This document shows positions 26,501 to 39,302 of a DNA stretch of 64,000 bases, one piece after another. Positions within the stretch are counted from its first letter, which is position 1. Each line of letters starts with the position of its first letter. A program made the translations under genes and the position numbers. The notes below the pieces were generated by a model that made no database searches, was not told the origin of the DNA, and saw nothing but the letters and a program-made list of their open reading frames with translations. The stretch comes from Amblyornis subalaris (Eukaryota; Chordata; Aves; Passeriformes; Ptilonorhynchidae): NCBI GenBank assembly GCA_018881555.1, contig JACAXG010000070.1:2914001-2978000 (forward strand). The letters are read 5' to 3'.

Positions 26501-26968
26501 AGTCCCTCAGCAGAAGCCGGGGCTCCAGCCTTGCTTCCAAATTGCCCCTTCGGGCTGTCAATGGGCGGATTTCAGAGCTGCTCCAAGGGAGCACCAGTGC
26601 CAGAGGCTTGCAGCTGCGGGGGAGCTCGGAGACAGACGAGCGCGGGGGCCTTCCCGCAGATGAGAAGCCAGCTGTTCACATGCTGCCTTCACCTTACAGC
26701 AAGATCACCCCTCCTCGGAAACCTCACCGCTGCAGCAGCGGCCACGGCAGCGACAACAGCAGCGTCCTGAGCGGGGAGCTGCCCCCCGCAATGGGGAAGA
26801 CAGCCCTCTTCTACCACAGTGGGGGCAGTAGCGGCTACGAGAGCATGATGAGGGACAGCGAGGCGACGGGCAGCGCCTCCTCGGCGCAGGACTCCATGAG
26901 CGAGAACAGCAGCTCTGCCAGCGGCCGGTGCCGGAGCCTCAAAACCCCAAAGAAACGATTAAATGCAG
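23536..26968 (+). CDS. KIF26B: KIF26B giant exon: serine-rich stalk/tail region
   Basis: This single 3,433-base exon codes 1,144 residues plus the first base of a Gly codon, in frame with the motor exon. It opens with [20 protein letters not shown], a match to mammalian KIF26B. Further blocks specific to the family follow: [87 protein letters not shown] and [15 protein letters not shown]. The stretch [13 protein letters not shown] and the SED-LECYSS segment favour KIF26B over its paralogue KIF26A. The region is rich in Ser and Pro and probably disordered, with many basic/Ser-Pro sites towards its end, including ITPPRKP (Thr codon at 26707). No membrane segment or long coiled coil is evident. 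Undetermined bases at 24227, 24589, 24921, 25186 and 25749 each blur one codon but keep the frame. The donor is GCAG|gtaagc, phase 1. Confidence 0.97.
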
Positions 26969-29900
26969 GTAAGCTTGTGGTGGCGTGAGGGAGGGATGCA
27001 GACCAAAGCAGACGAGTACGCAGTGGGTAGGCTAGCCCTAAGGTGAGGTAGTTAATACCAACTCCATCTCTCAGCTGACAAGTGAGGACAGGGTAAGTAT
27101 CCAAGGCTCTGCCTTTTTTCGTTTTGGAACATGCACAAATGCTGTGTGATTGGATTGCCTTTGCAGTAGACCTGTTTCACATAGGTTTATATCAGATGAA
27201 CAAAAACTAATTAGCATTGCCGATGACAGCCACATTTAAGTATTTATTTATATATTCTTCTGATTTGATTCCAGAAAGATGCCTTTGTGAGGTTGTGAAA
27301 TGTAACTGTTATTCTTAAGCACTTTGGACACAGACTTCCCTCCTACTAGGCATTTTTCACCAGCCCAAGACCTGAGTCTTGCTGAATAGTCGTATCTTTT
27401 GTGACCCCACTCTTGCTCCTTGTGTGCTCTGGATGCCCAAAGGTGCAAGATGCCCTACATCTGAAACCACTGCCAAGTTCCTTCTTCCCATGTAGAAAAG
27501 GGAACAAAATTGTAACCATGCCCCTTGAAAGATGTTACCCTGCGTTTGAGACTCTTGCTTTTGAGTTGTGACTCCTTTTATTATTGATAACAAATAGTGG
27601 ATTATGTTAAGAACAATGTATGGGAACTACTGCACTGAAGCACTTGTAAATCTGAAACTTTTTAGTGATCATGGAAAGGATCAGAAAGACTTCATCTTTA
27701 TTCAGACATAATCCCCAGTAGATTCACACTACATCAGGACTTTTTAATTAGATAGCAAGAGCCTCCTGGGTCATATCAAGAGTCTGTGCAGTTGCAACTG
27801 GCACATCTTTCCACTAGAACAAGTTTCATAAAGTTGCAGAGCAGGGATGGGGACCATTCACTTTTTTCCTGGAGGCTGTCTTCTCAGCCTGTAGTACAAG
27901 TCCTGCCTAACCTGCTTCTGAAAAAAATGCACATTGACACTGGACCTGGTGGCACAGCTATGTGGAATATCAGTGGCTACTTATTCTACAGTAGCTCTGT
28001 CTGTCCAAAATATGTTTTTCTCGTAGTGTTCCTAATTCATCAGCCATTCCACTTGCTGTGATACTCACCTCTGGAATTCATTTCCAGTGAACAAACTGAG
28101 TAATGCATAACTATCCCTTTCTTTGTGCTCTTGACTATGACAGCAGAAAGAACACATGCAGCACAGATGTGAATGCCATAGATACTGCTTTTAAAACAAT
28201 GTCCATGAATGCATGGCTGATTGTACCTTTTCAGAGGATGCATCTGATCACTCTACATGATGCAAGCCCAGACCAAGTGACTAAATAATCTTTTTGAAGT
28301 TAACTCTCTGAGAAAACCTCTTTCCTAGCCCTTCAGTTTACATAATTCTCCTCTTTCTGAGGAGCTCTGCCTCTAAAAACTCCTTTCAAGTATAAACTTT
28401 TTAGTAATAACTTGCAAGAAAAAGAAGGATGAGTTGTATCTTGTGGAAAAGGAAAACAAAGCTACCCACAGAGATTGCATTTCTGCATGTAAACTGACAA
28501 CTGGATTGTGTCTTGTGGAGAAGCTACCCGTGTAATATGGACTTTTTCCACAGGTCATTTAGATGGAAAAATCTATCAAGTTCTGTGCAAACAGGCAGCT
28601 GTGCAGATGAGGGAACAGATTAGATACTAGAGAACCTCCATCCCACCCCTCCCACCCACCTCTTCCCTAGGGGAAATATTTTACAAAAATACTCTGAGAA
28701 AAGCCTCAGGCAGAACCTCTGGATTCTTTAGACTCCAGAGTTCATACCAGAACTAAAGACCAATATTTGTTTACTCTGATGCTCACAAAACGACTTGTTT
28801 CATTTCACTTCTCTCTGCTTTGATAGCACATTGGAGCCTGGACAAGGCTGGAGATATGAGTGAGAAAAGCATTGTCTTTATGTTGTAATTACAGACAAGC
28901 TTCAGATGTGTGTGTTATATTTTATATCAGGGCTGTATTTTGGATCGCTGCTTTGGCTTTTGATAACCCCTGTGCAGGACTGAATATTGTGTCAGTGGCC
29001 ATGAAAAGGGAGTTGTGAAGGAGAGATCTGTTTAAGACTCAGATTTCAGGTTGCTCTTTTAGCAGTCTGGAGGACACACCAGGAGACAAGAGGCCTTTGA
29101 GTCTACCTGGCAGAACAGTGACACTGGTTTGTCATGCAGTGCAGGTATGCAAAATTAGCAAGTTTTTTCCTTAGCAGGGAACATGAGGAGTCCTAGCTTT
29201 GCTGATTTTTTACTGTTGTGTAATATTTGACCTGTCTTTTTCACCAAATACACCTTTTTTGGCTGGCCAAGAGATTCATCTCTTTATTCTAATTTCTATT
29301 GTTAGTTCCACTCTCCTTCATCAGCAATGTTGCAATTATCTACATGATGCTGGATGTGAATCTCTGGGGTGGAGGGGTTTTCAGTGGAGAGCCTGTGTCC
29401 TTGGAAATTGCCTGCCGTGGTGGACTCAGCATAGTCTGGCACATTGACCTCCCTTAAAGTAATTTACAAAGCTTCTCTCTTAAATTAGCATGTCACCTGA
29501 TGTGGAGAGGTTCTCAGTGCATCATCTCTGATACTTTACTTTTGAGAGTGATCCCCTATATCAGCAAGTAATTCCTGTATTGTTTTGAATTACTTGTATT
29601 TGTGTATAAGTACAACCAGGGGTTTTATGGAAATCAAAAGAACCCAATATTTACCAGCATCCCTATCTCTAGCAGCAAACCACTGCCAGAAATTAATCAG
29701 GCTTCACTTTCATATAACCCAGCTCCTGTTTGCATTTGGTCCTGCAGCAGTGAAATCATAATTCTGTTTTGATGTGTTTGATAATAGTACAATTTTTCAC
29801 ATGTCAGCAGATTTATGATGGCATAAACCCGGGATTATTACTTCAATGCAGGAGAACATGAAGGANGAGTTAAGATATAAGGGAGAATAGAGCTGTTCAC

Positions 29901-30852
29901 AAATGTATTTTTATTGTATAACAAAAAAATGCAAAGTTTTGCAATCTTTCATCCTCTGTAACATCTCCTTTCTTATAGTTTGAGTGTTATCTCTTAAGGA
30001 ACACTTTTTAATGAAAAAGATAGCACACAAAGGTTCTGAGATCTTAAAAGACAGATATTATTTTAATACAAAGTGTCAAGAGCATTGGACCTTTCCTGAT
30101 TTGCGGTCACAGATCCACTGTGCTGTAATGGATATGGCACTGTAGATATGCTCATTTCAGGTCAGGCAACCTTGTCCACTTTATTTATGATTATTATTAA
30201 CAGAAATGCTAGCTGTCAGACACGATCAGCATGAATCAGCCCAAGGCCCCTGTAAAAGGAGCTATAAAGAGTCTTTAAGAGAATCACCAGCAGATCTCAC
30301 AATTACTTTTGAAGTTCTGACACATTGGAGAGACATCATTTTTCCTTGAGATTAAGATCTTGTCTTTCAGTGCTCTTAAGTGCATTATTTGTATGTGTAG
30401 GTGCTTCTGCCCTGAATGTCATACATGAAGCATCAGACCTACATTGACAGCTTTTGAAGGATAAAGCTAGTTCATATCCTTCACTGTTAGCCTTAGGCTA
30501 AATTTTGGTCTCTGCCTGGGTACCTGTACAGTTCACAGACAGCCCAGTACAAAACAGTGTGTGTACAAAATTAGAAGAAAATAATAATTAAATAAAATAT
30601 TTTCATCTTGCATTCTGGTACGTATTGGAAAGTCATGTGTTTACACCATGAAGCACATAAGCCTTTCCCCTGAAGATAACCTATCCATTTAATAAACATT
30701 CCCATCTTTCTAACATTGGTTCTGTAACATCATGTCAGCATATATTGGCCCAAAGTGACTGTTTGTGATGGAAACAGAGCTATTTAGCCCTGATCTATGG
30801 CTGTACATTTCAAAGCTTTGTATAGCTGCTCTTTATCCACCCTGTGGTGTAT

Positions 30853-30985
30853 GTATTATTCCAGACCCCATTTTACAGATGAAGAAATGAAGGTAGAGAA
30901 TTTTACTGACTTGCCTAATGCCCTCAACCAAGTGAGAGCCAGATCCAGGGTTAAATTACAGGCACCCTCGACTCCTAAACTCAGC
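30853..30985 (-). mobile_element. MIR-like SINE remnant
   Basis: On the + strand this reads as the reverse complement of a MIR core: 'ccccattttacagatgaagaaatgaaggtagagaa', then 'gacttgcctaatg', 'agagccagatccagg' and 'gactcct'. These match, in order, the familiar 'ccccattttacagatgaggaaactgaggc...gacttgcccaaggtcac...gagccgggattcgaaccc' layout. It is diverged, as expected for an element active before the amniote radiation. Only similarity by recall supports it, but several motifs occur in the correct order. Confidence 0.75.
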
Positions 30986-31514
30986 CACAACTGACTTGGC
31001 CGTACATCCTCCCCTGCCCTTGCTGAGAAGTGGAGAGTTTCATTTATTGCTTTCTTTTTATGGCAGGCCCTTCCTCTGTCTCTAGCCACAATCACCTGTA
31101 CAACTATGTTGTACTTTGATTTCTTTGCCCATTCCATTAGCTTTTCCCTGTAAGAAACAATTGGCATCTCAGCCATATTTCTGTCTCTGGCTCCAGCCTC
31201 CTCTCTTTTGGGTAGGCAGTGATGTCTTCAGCAGGGCACTGAAGTGTCAGGGCATAGTTTGTACAGTTCTAAGTTGCAGTAGTTATATATTATTTTTTAA
31301 TTCCTCAGAAATTCCAAGTGCAATGCCCANTGCCACTCCATGGAAAGGCAATAAGGCTGCTTTTACAATACATACTCCTGTATGTGATCAGGAAGTGCAT
31401 TCTGCTTGAACTTTAGTTTTACCAAAGCCATATTTGTATCCCGGGAGTGCAACAGATATGAGAGGGAGGCAGGCAAGGCAGCAAATTAGGACTTGCAAGA
31501 TCTATGTTATATTC

Positions 31515-31610
31515 TCTGGTGTGCTGCTGGTTCGCTGTATCACCTTGGGCAATTCGTGTAATTTCTGTGTTCTCTTGTTACCAGCTCGTAAAAGTAGATA
31601 ATGTTGGTAG
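31515..31610 (+). mobile_element. MIR-like SINE remnant
   Basis: The phrase 'gctgtatcaccttgggcaa' followed by 'ttctgtgttctcttgttacc' and 'gtaaaagtagataatg' matches the sense-strand MIR core (ctgtgtgaccttgggcaag, then tctgtgcctcagtttcc, then tgtaaaatggggataat). It lies about half a kilobase from the opposite-facing MIR remnant at 30.9 kb. It is diverged and truncated. Confidence 0.65.
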
Positions 31611-34264
31611 AAAAAAAAAGTAATAGCAGGTTCCTTAGATCAGAAGGGTTATCTACCTGCTTTTTGCTCTTCTGATTTGATTTTTAGCATCTTTTTAGTT
31701 TGGATGTATGTGGGCATTGCTTTAAAATAAATCTCAATGCAAAACATGACTGGATGATTTCAGAGATACAGCTGCGGTGTTAGCTGCAGGTCTTGCCCAC
31801 TGTGAGCTAACAGCAAAGCAAGAGCCCAAGCTCTAGTGAGGTTTACCCAGTAAAGACNGGTCCTGTTTGCATTTTCATGTTATGTGCATAAATGTGTTGT
31901 TTCTACCTTTTTTGCCCTCCCTTACAGTGTTTCAGTACTGTCTGTAAGGAAACCTCCTTCCCTGGGAACAACAGAACAGGAGGGGTTCTGAGATGATGCA
32001 TCATAAACAAGGCTTTTCATGGAGACGACACGGATCTTCCTGCGACTGTTTTCCTTCCTGTTCNTTATGGGAACAGGGTTGGGTGCCTAAGAGAGTCCCC
32101 ACGTAACATTGAGTTAGACCTACGGCTGCAGTCTGTCACTGCTTGCCGTGCTCTACCACGATGGGACAGACCTCGACTGAGGAGTGTGTCTCCTCTGGTT
32201 TCTCTAGTTGAGGCTTTTTGGAGTTGAGTCTGAGCCTGGAGCTTTACAGGTGCCAGGGCTTGTGCCAGCAAGGTGAAGCACTCAGGGCAGTGATCTGTGG
32301 CTCAAGCAGGCTTGGGGGAGCAGCAAGTGAGCAGCAATCATCGCGTGCTGGTGGGGACCACTGCCTCTCGGTTGGTGTGCACAGGCCCCCTCACAGGAGC
32401 AAAGACCCAGGACTGGGGCATAAGAGAACATGTGAGATGGAAGGAGGCAGTTTGAAGGCATGAAACTTTGGGCATAAAATCCTTCCTGGTAAAGCACTTT
32501 CCAGCTGGGTCAGTCAGGGCCAGTTCAGCCTTTTCCTGAATGTTAAGTATCGGTGAACATCAGAAAACAAAGACCTAAGGGATGCTATTGAAAGTCAGGC
32601 TAAGTAGAAACAAGACTGGGGGAAAATTTAGGTTTCCAAATATTGAATTCCTGAAGTTTAAACCTGTGCCCTGAGTTGGAGGTGCAGCATTTGCAGGAAC
32701 CTGCTTTTGTCAGTCCAGGATAGGATTTGGATGTGTGTGTGTGTTTGTGCACGTTTCATCTTCTTTGCATGGGGAACCTGTCTGTCTATAGATAATAAAA
32801 GATTCCTGCTGCAGCATTTGATGACATTCACAGTAAGGTTTCGTGACTCCTTGCAGCTCTTTCTCAGTACTAACTTTCAACACCAAAGAAGAGTGAATTG
32901 CTATGTGATTTTAAACACTTTAATAAAAAGACAGACTGTTAAGACATGACAATAATTATCTACAACTAGAGTCCTTTTTTGTCTTACTAGTGCGCTCTGG
33001 GTTTCACTGGTGGGATGGTTTTAAAGATGGAGATTTAGAGGTTCCTGGAAAGCCCTGAAAACTCTGTACTTGAACATATTTACTCTCTGGAAGCACTTAA
33101 CCCTGTCTATGTATTCAGCAGAAAAAGCTGGAGGCTGAATCTATGGGCTGTAAATTGTGGAAGTCTGTCTCCAACCAATATTGCAAAGCATCACATTTTG
33201 AAACATGGCCAAAATGATAATGATGAAACAAAACACCAACAAAGAGAGTCTGAGCTTTTCTTGTTGAATCCAAGTGAAAAGGAATTTGGTTCATGTTTAG
33301 ACTGCCTAAGGCACAGCGTGGGGAGCTGAAAATTGCCCTTTGTATCAGAAAGCTGTAGGGCGTCTCCAATGTTTCTACTTTAACTTGCTTACACATGATG
33401 GTAGCTAATTGATATCCTGTATTATACCTTTACCATGACAAAGGATGTTTAGAATTATACGGGCAAATGCTGTTTGCATGCAGGTGACCACTTTATGCAT
33501 GTGGCTTGCTGACTGGACAGCCCTGGGGGGAGTAGAGGGAGGGGAAGTGCAGGCTTCAGCTCCAATTTTTTTTTTGTTCATTAAAACAACAGCATTGATT
33601 TTCCCAGGTCAAAGCCAGGCCATTTCATGCAGCAAATCTGTGTTGAAAGGGATCAGAGTAATCATTTTTTACACGCTTGACTACTGCATGCCAGCACTGA
33701 GCTTTCAGCCACATGAACATAGGAATGATTTAATAGAGGAAGTGGCAGCAGGCTATTGTGCACGGTGAAGGCTCCATGTAACATGCATGACTGAGCCGCA
33801 CACCATTAGGCTGGGTGTAAATAAAACCTGCTCCTGACACTGCCACAGAATTAGCTCACTGGAATGCCTCCACCACTGTCCTGTTGGGAGCTAATGTTCT
33901 GGCTTCAGAGCCCCTTCCCCCTCCAGCCTCTGCCTTTGCTGTCCAAGCGACTGGAGCAGCTCTTTAGTGCAGTACTGTGGTAATAGTAACCAGCTTCTTA
34001 AATAATGTCACAACACTGACAACCTGTTAAACCAAAATCCAGCTGAAAGAGAGAGAGATGTTCAGAAGAGACTGGTTGTTTTTTTTGCTGGGAATTGTGG
34101 ATGACGTGCATCTTCCCTGGAGCATCTCCCAGATTACTTGTCAACCTGCCACAATGCAGGAGGGGTCCTTTCTGATCTGTTTTCAGCAGTGGTCATTCAC
34201 CAGCTCTAAACTGCCCTGAAAAGCTCCTTTTAAAACAAGACAGTAATTCAGAAAGTAAGGTTAA

Positions 34265-34302
34265 GAAATGAACTGGGTAGGTAGAAATGAACTGGGTGGA
34301 TA
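34265..34302. repeat. 19-bp tandem duplication (2 copies)
   Basis: Adjacent units gaaatgaactgggtaggta and gaaatgaactgggtggata differ at two positions. This is a recent-looking local duplication inside the long KIF26B intron, with no evident function. Confidence 0.88.
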
Positions 34303-36354
34303 GAAAAAAATTAGGAGTTGGCTGTACGTCAGCATGTTCCTTATTCCAGTACAGAAGCAACATATCTAGTATAGATATGGATGGAATATTATAAACAAGG
34401 GTTGCTTTATTCCCATATACAGGAAACAGTCATTTCTTGCCTCAAGTGTACTTGTACTTCTTATCAATTCATAGCAGTGGGATTGCAAAAAAGACAATAC
34501 AGAATATGGCCTGAATTATTTTACAGTGAGGTGGACATACAAGATTTTCTTCTGAATGATGGATCCCCTCAGTGTTTCCTATTCCAGGTGTTTGGGTGCA
34601 ACATGGTCCTTTCTATGTAATCTGTGTAATCTCAGTTGTGAGGATGAGTCAATGCTTTTTAGATTTTCTGACAATACATGCCTGGGTTCTTTGGTGTTTG
34701 GAGTACTGACCTCAAGATGGGCACCCTAAATACTTCTGGTGAAGTCCCCACACCATCGTAGGGGCCTCTGGCAATGTCTCCAGTAATCAGGACGGGAACT
34801 GTGCAGACTGTATGAAAATCCGAGGAGTGAATAGCTATGTGCTCTGCACTGGGCAAAGTGCCCTATGAAATAAACTAGGAGAAAGGGGGTCAAAGGAATG
34901 GGGATGAGTGGGTACAGTTACAGACAATTGCCCATGAGGGCAGATCCCATTAGGAAATGAGAACAAGAGGCAAAGTCAGCATCACATTTTCAACTCAAAG
35001 CAGGAGCCCTGTAGTCAGACAGTGAGGAGCAGCAGGGGAAACAGGATAAATAATCTTTGCTAGTAAGCAAAGCTTGATGCTACAATTGACATTGATGCTG
35101 TTGCTATTGGAGGCACAATTCTTCTTGGAAATGAAACCACAGAAGGAATAATGTGAGCTTAGGGGTACTGCTCTAGTTAGCCAGGGCTGGTTTTTGTAAT
35201 TGCCTTGGACTGTCTGGTGAGAAAAACCAAAATGCTGAAGAACAGGTTCTGTACAGAAAGGCAATTTTACATCCCATAACATTAAGTGCTGTGGGGAATA
35301 GCTTTGGCTCCACATCCTGTCTTTGAGCACAGACTATGAACTTCTCAAATGATGATATATCAAGTTACGCTTTCATTTTCTGTTTCAAACACCTTGAAAT
35401 TTCTAGGACAGCAATTGTTTTGCATCCCATTCAGATGTATCCTGCTTCGAAGAGATATGCATCACACTGTTTTTCATTAAGATTTTGCATTTGCAGTTTT
35501 TGCCTTTACCTTTTCCACAGAAAAGATGCTCAATCTGGAATGTGTGCTTGGAAAGCAGTCTAAGGGGAACACTCCAAAATATACAGTACTTAAGCAAAAC
35601 CAGACTTTTTAGAGCTTTTTCCTTGGTCAACACATACTTTTATGAGCACACATCCTTATGCAGTTTGGCAGTTTTGCTGAGGTCAGTGTGTCTTCTTATC
35701 CTTAAAGTTACCCTCACATGCCTTGGTCTGTATTTCTCACCTTCAGGCTCCTCTGGGCTTACCTTTGCTGAAGTATGTTGTAGCTTCAGTGCCACTCTTC
35801 AGTCAGATTCGCTTTCACACGGCAGACTTTCACTGCTGTGCTGCTTTCTTTATCTTAAACTTAATCTGGCCAAATCTTAACTTACAGCTTAAGGTAGAGC
35901 AATAGATCTGTTCAAAATCAAATCTTGTATCCTATGTATTTTCAGGGCTTATTCATAGTCTGGTTATTCATACTCAAGCTAGGCTCAAGAGGGCTTCTTC
36001 TGAGTGTGGATAAATTCAAACTAACTGAAAAACATAACCTTCAGGGCATTTAGGAAATGGCATGTAGCTTTACATACTGCATGGTCATAAATGAGCATGT
36101 GGTTATTCTGCCCTGGGTTCATCTTACTGGATTTCTTTCAGATTGATTTTTTGTATAAATTTCTTTTTTGGATGGAGGAATGAATCCCATTTACATGGTG
36201 GGAGGGTAAGCCAGTTTGCAGAGGTGCAAGGGTGGGAGAGCTGAGAGCTGCTCCTGTTGAGTTCCCTGGCTGCCCACTTGCTTCGTAAGTCATGCATGAG
36301 GAATAGAGGAGCGGTGTGCTGTAATTCCCACAAAGCATTTTATTTATTATACAG

Positions 36355-36411
36355 TCAAAATTGATGAGATCCTAGCTCCATCAAGTGCTCCCAATAAATT
36401 TGGGACTTCAG
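36355..36411 (+). other. KIF26B: Candidate in-frame cassette exon of KIF26B
   Basis: The segment is preceded by tttatttattatacag and followed by gtgggt, so both GT-AG ends are present. It is 57 bases long. The flanking exons are joined in phase 1, and this segment used as a phase 1-1 exon would be open, adding 19 residues (V-KIDEILAPSSAPNKFGTS) before the Gly-Ser-Gln of the next exon. The acceptor tract is AT-rich and not strongly pyrimidine, which weakens the case. I know of no described KIF26B exon here. Chance occurrence is quite possible, because splice-like pairs are common in long introns. Confidence 0.25.
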
Positions 36412-39078
36412 GTGGGTATTTTCTATATGAATGGAAAACTGCATTAATTTTAACAGTGTGATTGTTGTGTCTGTGTGTTGTTATGGATGAGCAAGCTGTC
36501 AGCTGCTTTGTGACACTCACCCTGAAGCTCTGCTTAGGCTGTATCTCCTTACTGATCCCAATTAAGGTAAAATGAGAAAAAAACCAGAGACTAAATGGAG
36601 AGGTCAGTGGCAGGAGTCTCCTGTCAGAAGACACCATTATTTTCTGTAGCTGGGCTAATAAACAGCCTATTAATCAGTGCATGTTTAGAATAAACTGGAT
36701 CCGGTTTTGCCTTACTGCCTTACTGGAAAGAGGAAGAAGATCTTTCATTTTAATTTCTCTTCAAAGCACTCTAAACCTCAGATAAATCACCCTGAGTCAG
36801 CATTCAAGGCTCAGATAAAAAAAAAATCTCTCTTTCTCCTCTGCATCTCGCCCAGCTGTACCCACTGGGAGCTCTGTGCAGGTGGCCCCTGTGTCCCCAA
36901 GGAGCTCCTTGGCAGAGTGTGGCGAGGCGGTCGCCCGGGGTGGCTCTGTCCCTCTGCACTGCCCCAGTGCACCCAGTGCTGCAGCCTGTCCTGTTGTCAT
37001 AACCCACAGGCAGTCCAGGCATGAGCCCTGGCTAGAAAAACATAATGAGTTAATGTCTCCTGCCACTACTGTTAATCGTGACTGCCTCTCCACCAAAGGC
37101 TAAGTGCTATTAAACAAAGCCTCAGGTTGGAGCCCTCCTTCTAAACCGCAGACTTCTGCTTCTCGTTGAGCCAAGTGGATATTTGAATGGGAACTATGAA
37201 TGGGAACTAAATGCAAAAACATTTACCATCATCCCTCTTCTTTGTACTCCAGTGATCTGTTTTGCTTTGGTCCAGTTAGGAGCCTGATGCTGTTTTTGTG
37301 GCAAGGTGCATTGGAGCCATCCACCTGCATTCCCAGAGAGTCTCAGACTTGGACTTTGGCTCTGGTTGGAGAGGCAGTTTTTCCAGTGGGGTGGTTTAAA
37401 AGTGCCTCATTACACAAGAAGGTGGTGTTAGCAGCCACAGTGGGGAAAAGAGGAAAAAAATCAAACAGAAATAGGCACTACCTTAGTCACANTTCAGCCA
37501 TGCATGGAGAGCTGGGCAGAAGGAATGTCCAATCTGCTCAGCTGCCTCCTTGAAATGCTAGAGCTAGTCTCGAGGCATGTCAAGAAAGGAGATATGACCA
37601 TGAATGTGGGGCAGAAAGTAAAAGTAATTAACAGCACTTGGTGCATTAAACAGGAGATCAGATCCGATGCTTTTAGATATTGCTGGCTCTAAAAGTTGTC
37701 GAAGAGCAGAGAGATGGTGTTTACACTCAGACAAAATCTGAAAGACTGTTCCTGTGAGACATCATGGCCAAAAGACTAAAAAGTATTTAAAAACATATTT
37801 AATGCCTGAATTCTTTTGATCTTGAGTGTCACTAGGATGATAATCAGGGCCCTTCCCATCTAAGCAAGTGGAGGGCTTGTTTCCCAGGAGGGGCTGAGCC
37901 TGTTCCAGGATCTATCCCTGCATGTAACAAAATTGAATAGCCCACCGTGCTGTCTCACCTCCCTTCAAGTACACAGCTGCTCCCAGTATTTGGTTACCTT
38001 CCTCTAGCACTGCTGACAAGAGTCACCCTTAGCACTGCAGTTTGTTGGGGTCTTCCCAAACTGTCTCTCTTGTCGTTTTCAATTTTTGGCTATGGTAATG
38101 GCTCAAGTCTTGCTTTTCCTTTTATCAAGATCTGACTCTTCTCTTGATCAGGCAGTTTAATCTAGAGATTAACTGAAATGCATTCAAGGTAAGTGAATGC
38201 TGACATTGTCTTCCAGTGACTGGTACCACAGAACTAAAATAACTCCTGCTTGCTGGTATTTGTAAGGCTTCATTTGTTCTGGCATGAGTTTTTTTGCTGG
38301 GCTGCAATTTGAGCAGTAAACACAACTATGGTAGGTGTCACAGGCTGGGCAGTCCAGATCTCAGGCTGTTTGGTGTAAAGGGGCCTTGTAGAGCTCCCTG
38401 TCTACCCAGAGCTCTCTGTCTATCAGCTTTGGCTGTGCTCTCTTTTTCCTGCATCGAGTTATCTCAGATGCATTCAAATAAAAGCTCTGTAGACTGGGCT
38501 ACAGCAAGATAGACAGCAAGATAGACCATTCTCATCTGTTTTAAAGCTAGCATTTACAGGTTTTTTACTGATGTCTAATACACACACCTACTGGTTTCTA
38601 GCACAGACTGTTGCACTCAGAAATTGTGGGATTAGATGTGATAGTTGGCAAAGTCAGCACAGAAACACATTCCCATGAATGAAACTAGGAAATACTTTGT
38701 TACTTGCAAATCTTTAAACTAGGCAATCAATAGATATTTTAGGGTTTTTCTTTTGGATGTTGTTTTGGGGCGTTTTTTTCACTTTCATCGAAGCACCAAG
38801 TTGACAGAAATGTTGAAACTATTTACATTCAAGCCTCAATAAATGTAAAGCAGGAGATTCCTACAAATGATTTTATCTTGCTTTTAAAATAAAATCTGCA
38901 TGATCATTCTGCATCTCTTCCCTGCTGGCTAGCATCACTTCTGTACTTGCAGCCAAGAGAGTCAGTTGATAGCTTCATTCAAACTTGCTGGCTCCGGCTT
39001 TTGTTTTTGGCTTCTCCCATCCCCTTTATTCCTGCTGTCTCCTAGGGAAGACCCTGCGTCAGCTACAAAACTTCCTGA

Positions 39079-39097
39079 TTTTTTTTTTTTTTTTTTT
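39079..39097. repeat. Poly(T) tract
   Basis: Nineteen consecutive T about 200 bases upstream of a KIF26B acceptor. It could be the reverse-strand tail of an old retrocopy, but no recognisable element body or target-site duplication is attached. Confidence 0.9.
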
Positions 39098-39302
39098 AAA
39101 TTAAGCTGTTGCTCAGATTGTACTAAACCAAGCAAGGAAATGTAACCAGTTGTTTTTCTTTTTTTGTGTGTGTATTTGTTCTTTCCCTCCATTTTCTTCT
39201 GTGTGTGAGAAGGCCAAATATATATCATTTGTAGACTTCTCTGCCATAGGAAGGAGAGGCAATGACTGTGCTAACATGCAATTGCACTTTCTGCATTTGC
39301 AG

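Larger units (their letters stand above)
26969..39302 (+). other. KIF26B: KIF26B intron (phase 1), 12.3 kb
   Basis: The intron begins gtaagc and ends ctgcatttgcag. Contents I can support are two MIR-like SINE remnants near 30.9 and 31.5 kb, a short TG tract near 32.73 kb, a 19-base tandem duplication at 34.27 kb, a 57-base exon-like segment at 36355-36411 that would fit the KIF26B reading frame, and a 19-base T run at 39079-39097. A somewhat GC-richer patch lies near 36.85-37.02 kb. No independent gene is recognisable. Confidence 0.93.

Noticed and set aside
26157..26594. A 145-codon minus-strand open frame and other antisense frames within 25.9-26.6 kb
   Set aside because: These are shadows of the Ser-rich, GC-richer coding strand of the KIF26B giant exon.
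36850..37020. GC-richer patch in the long intron, considered as a second CpG island
   Set aside because: CpGs are few and clustered in about 80 bases; too short to call an island.
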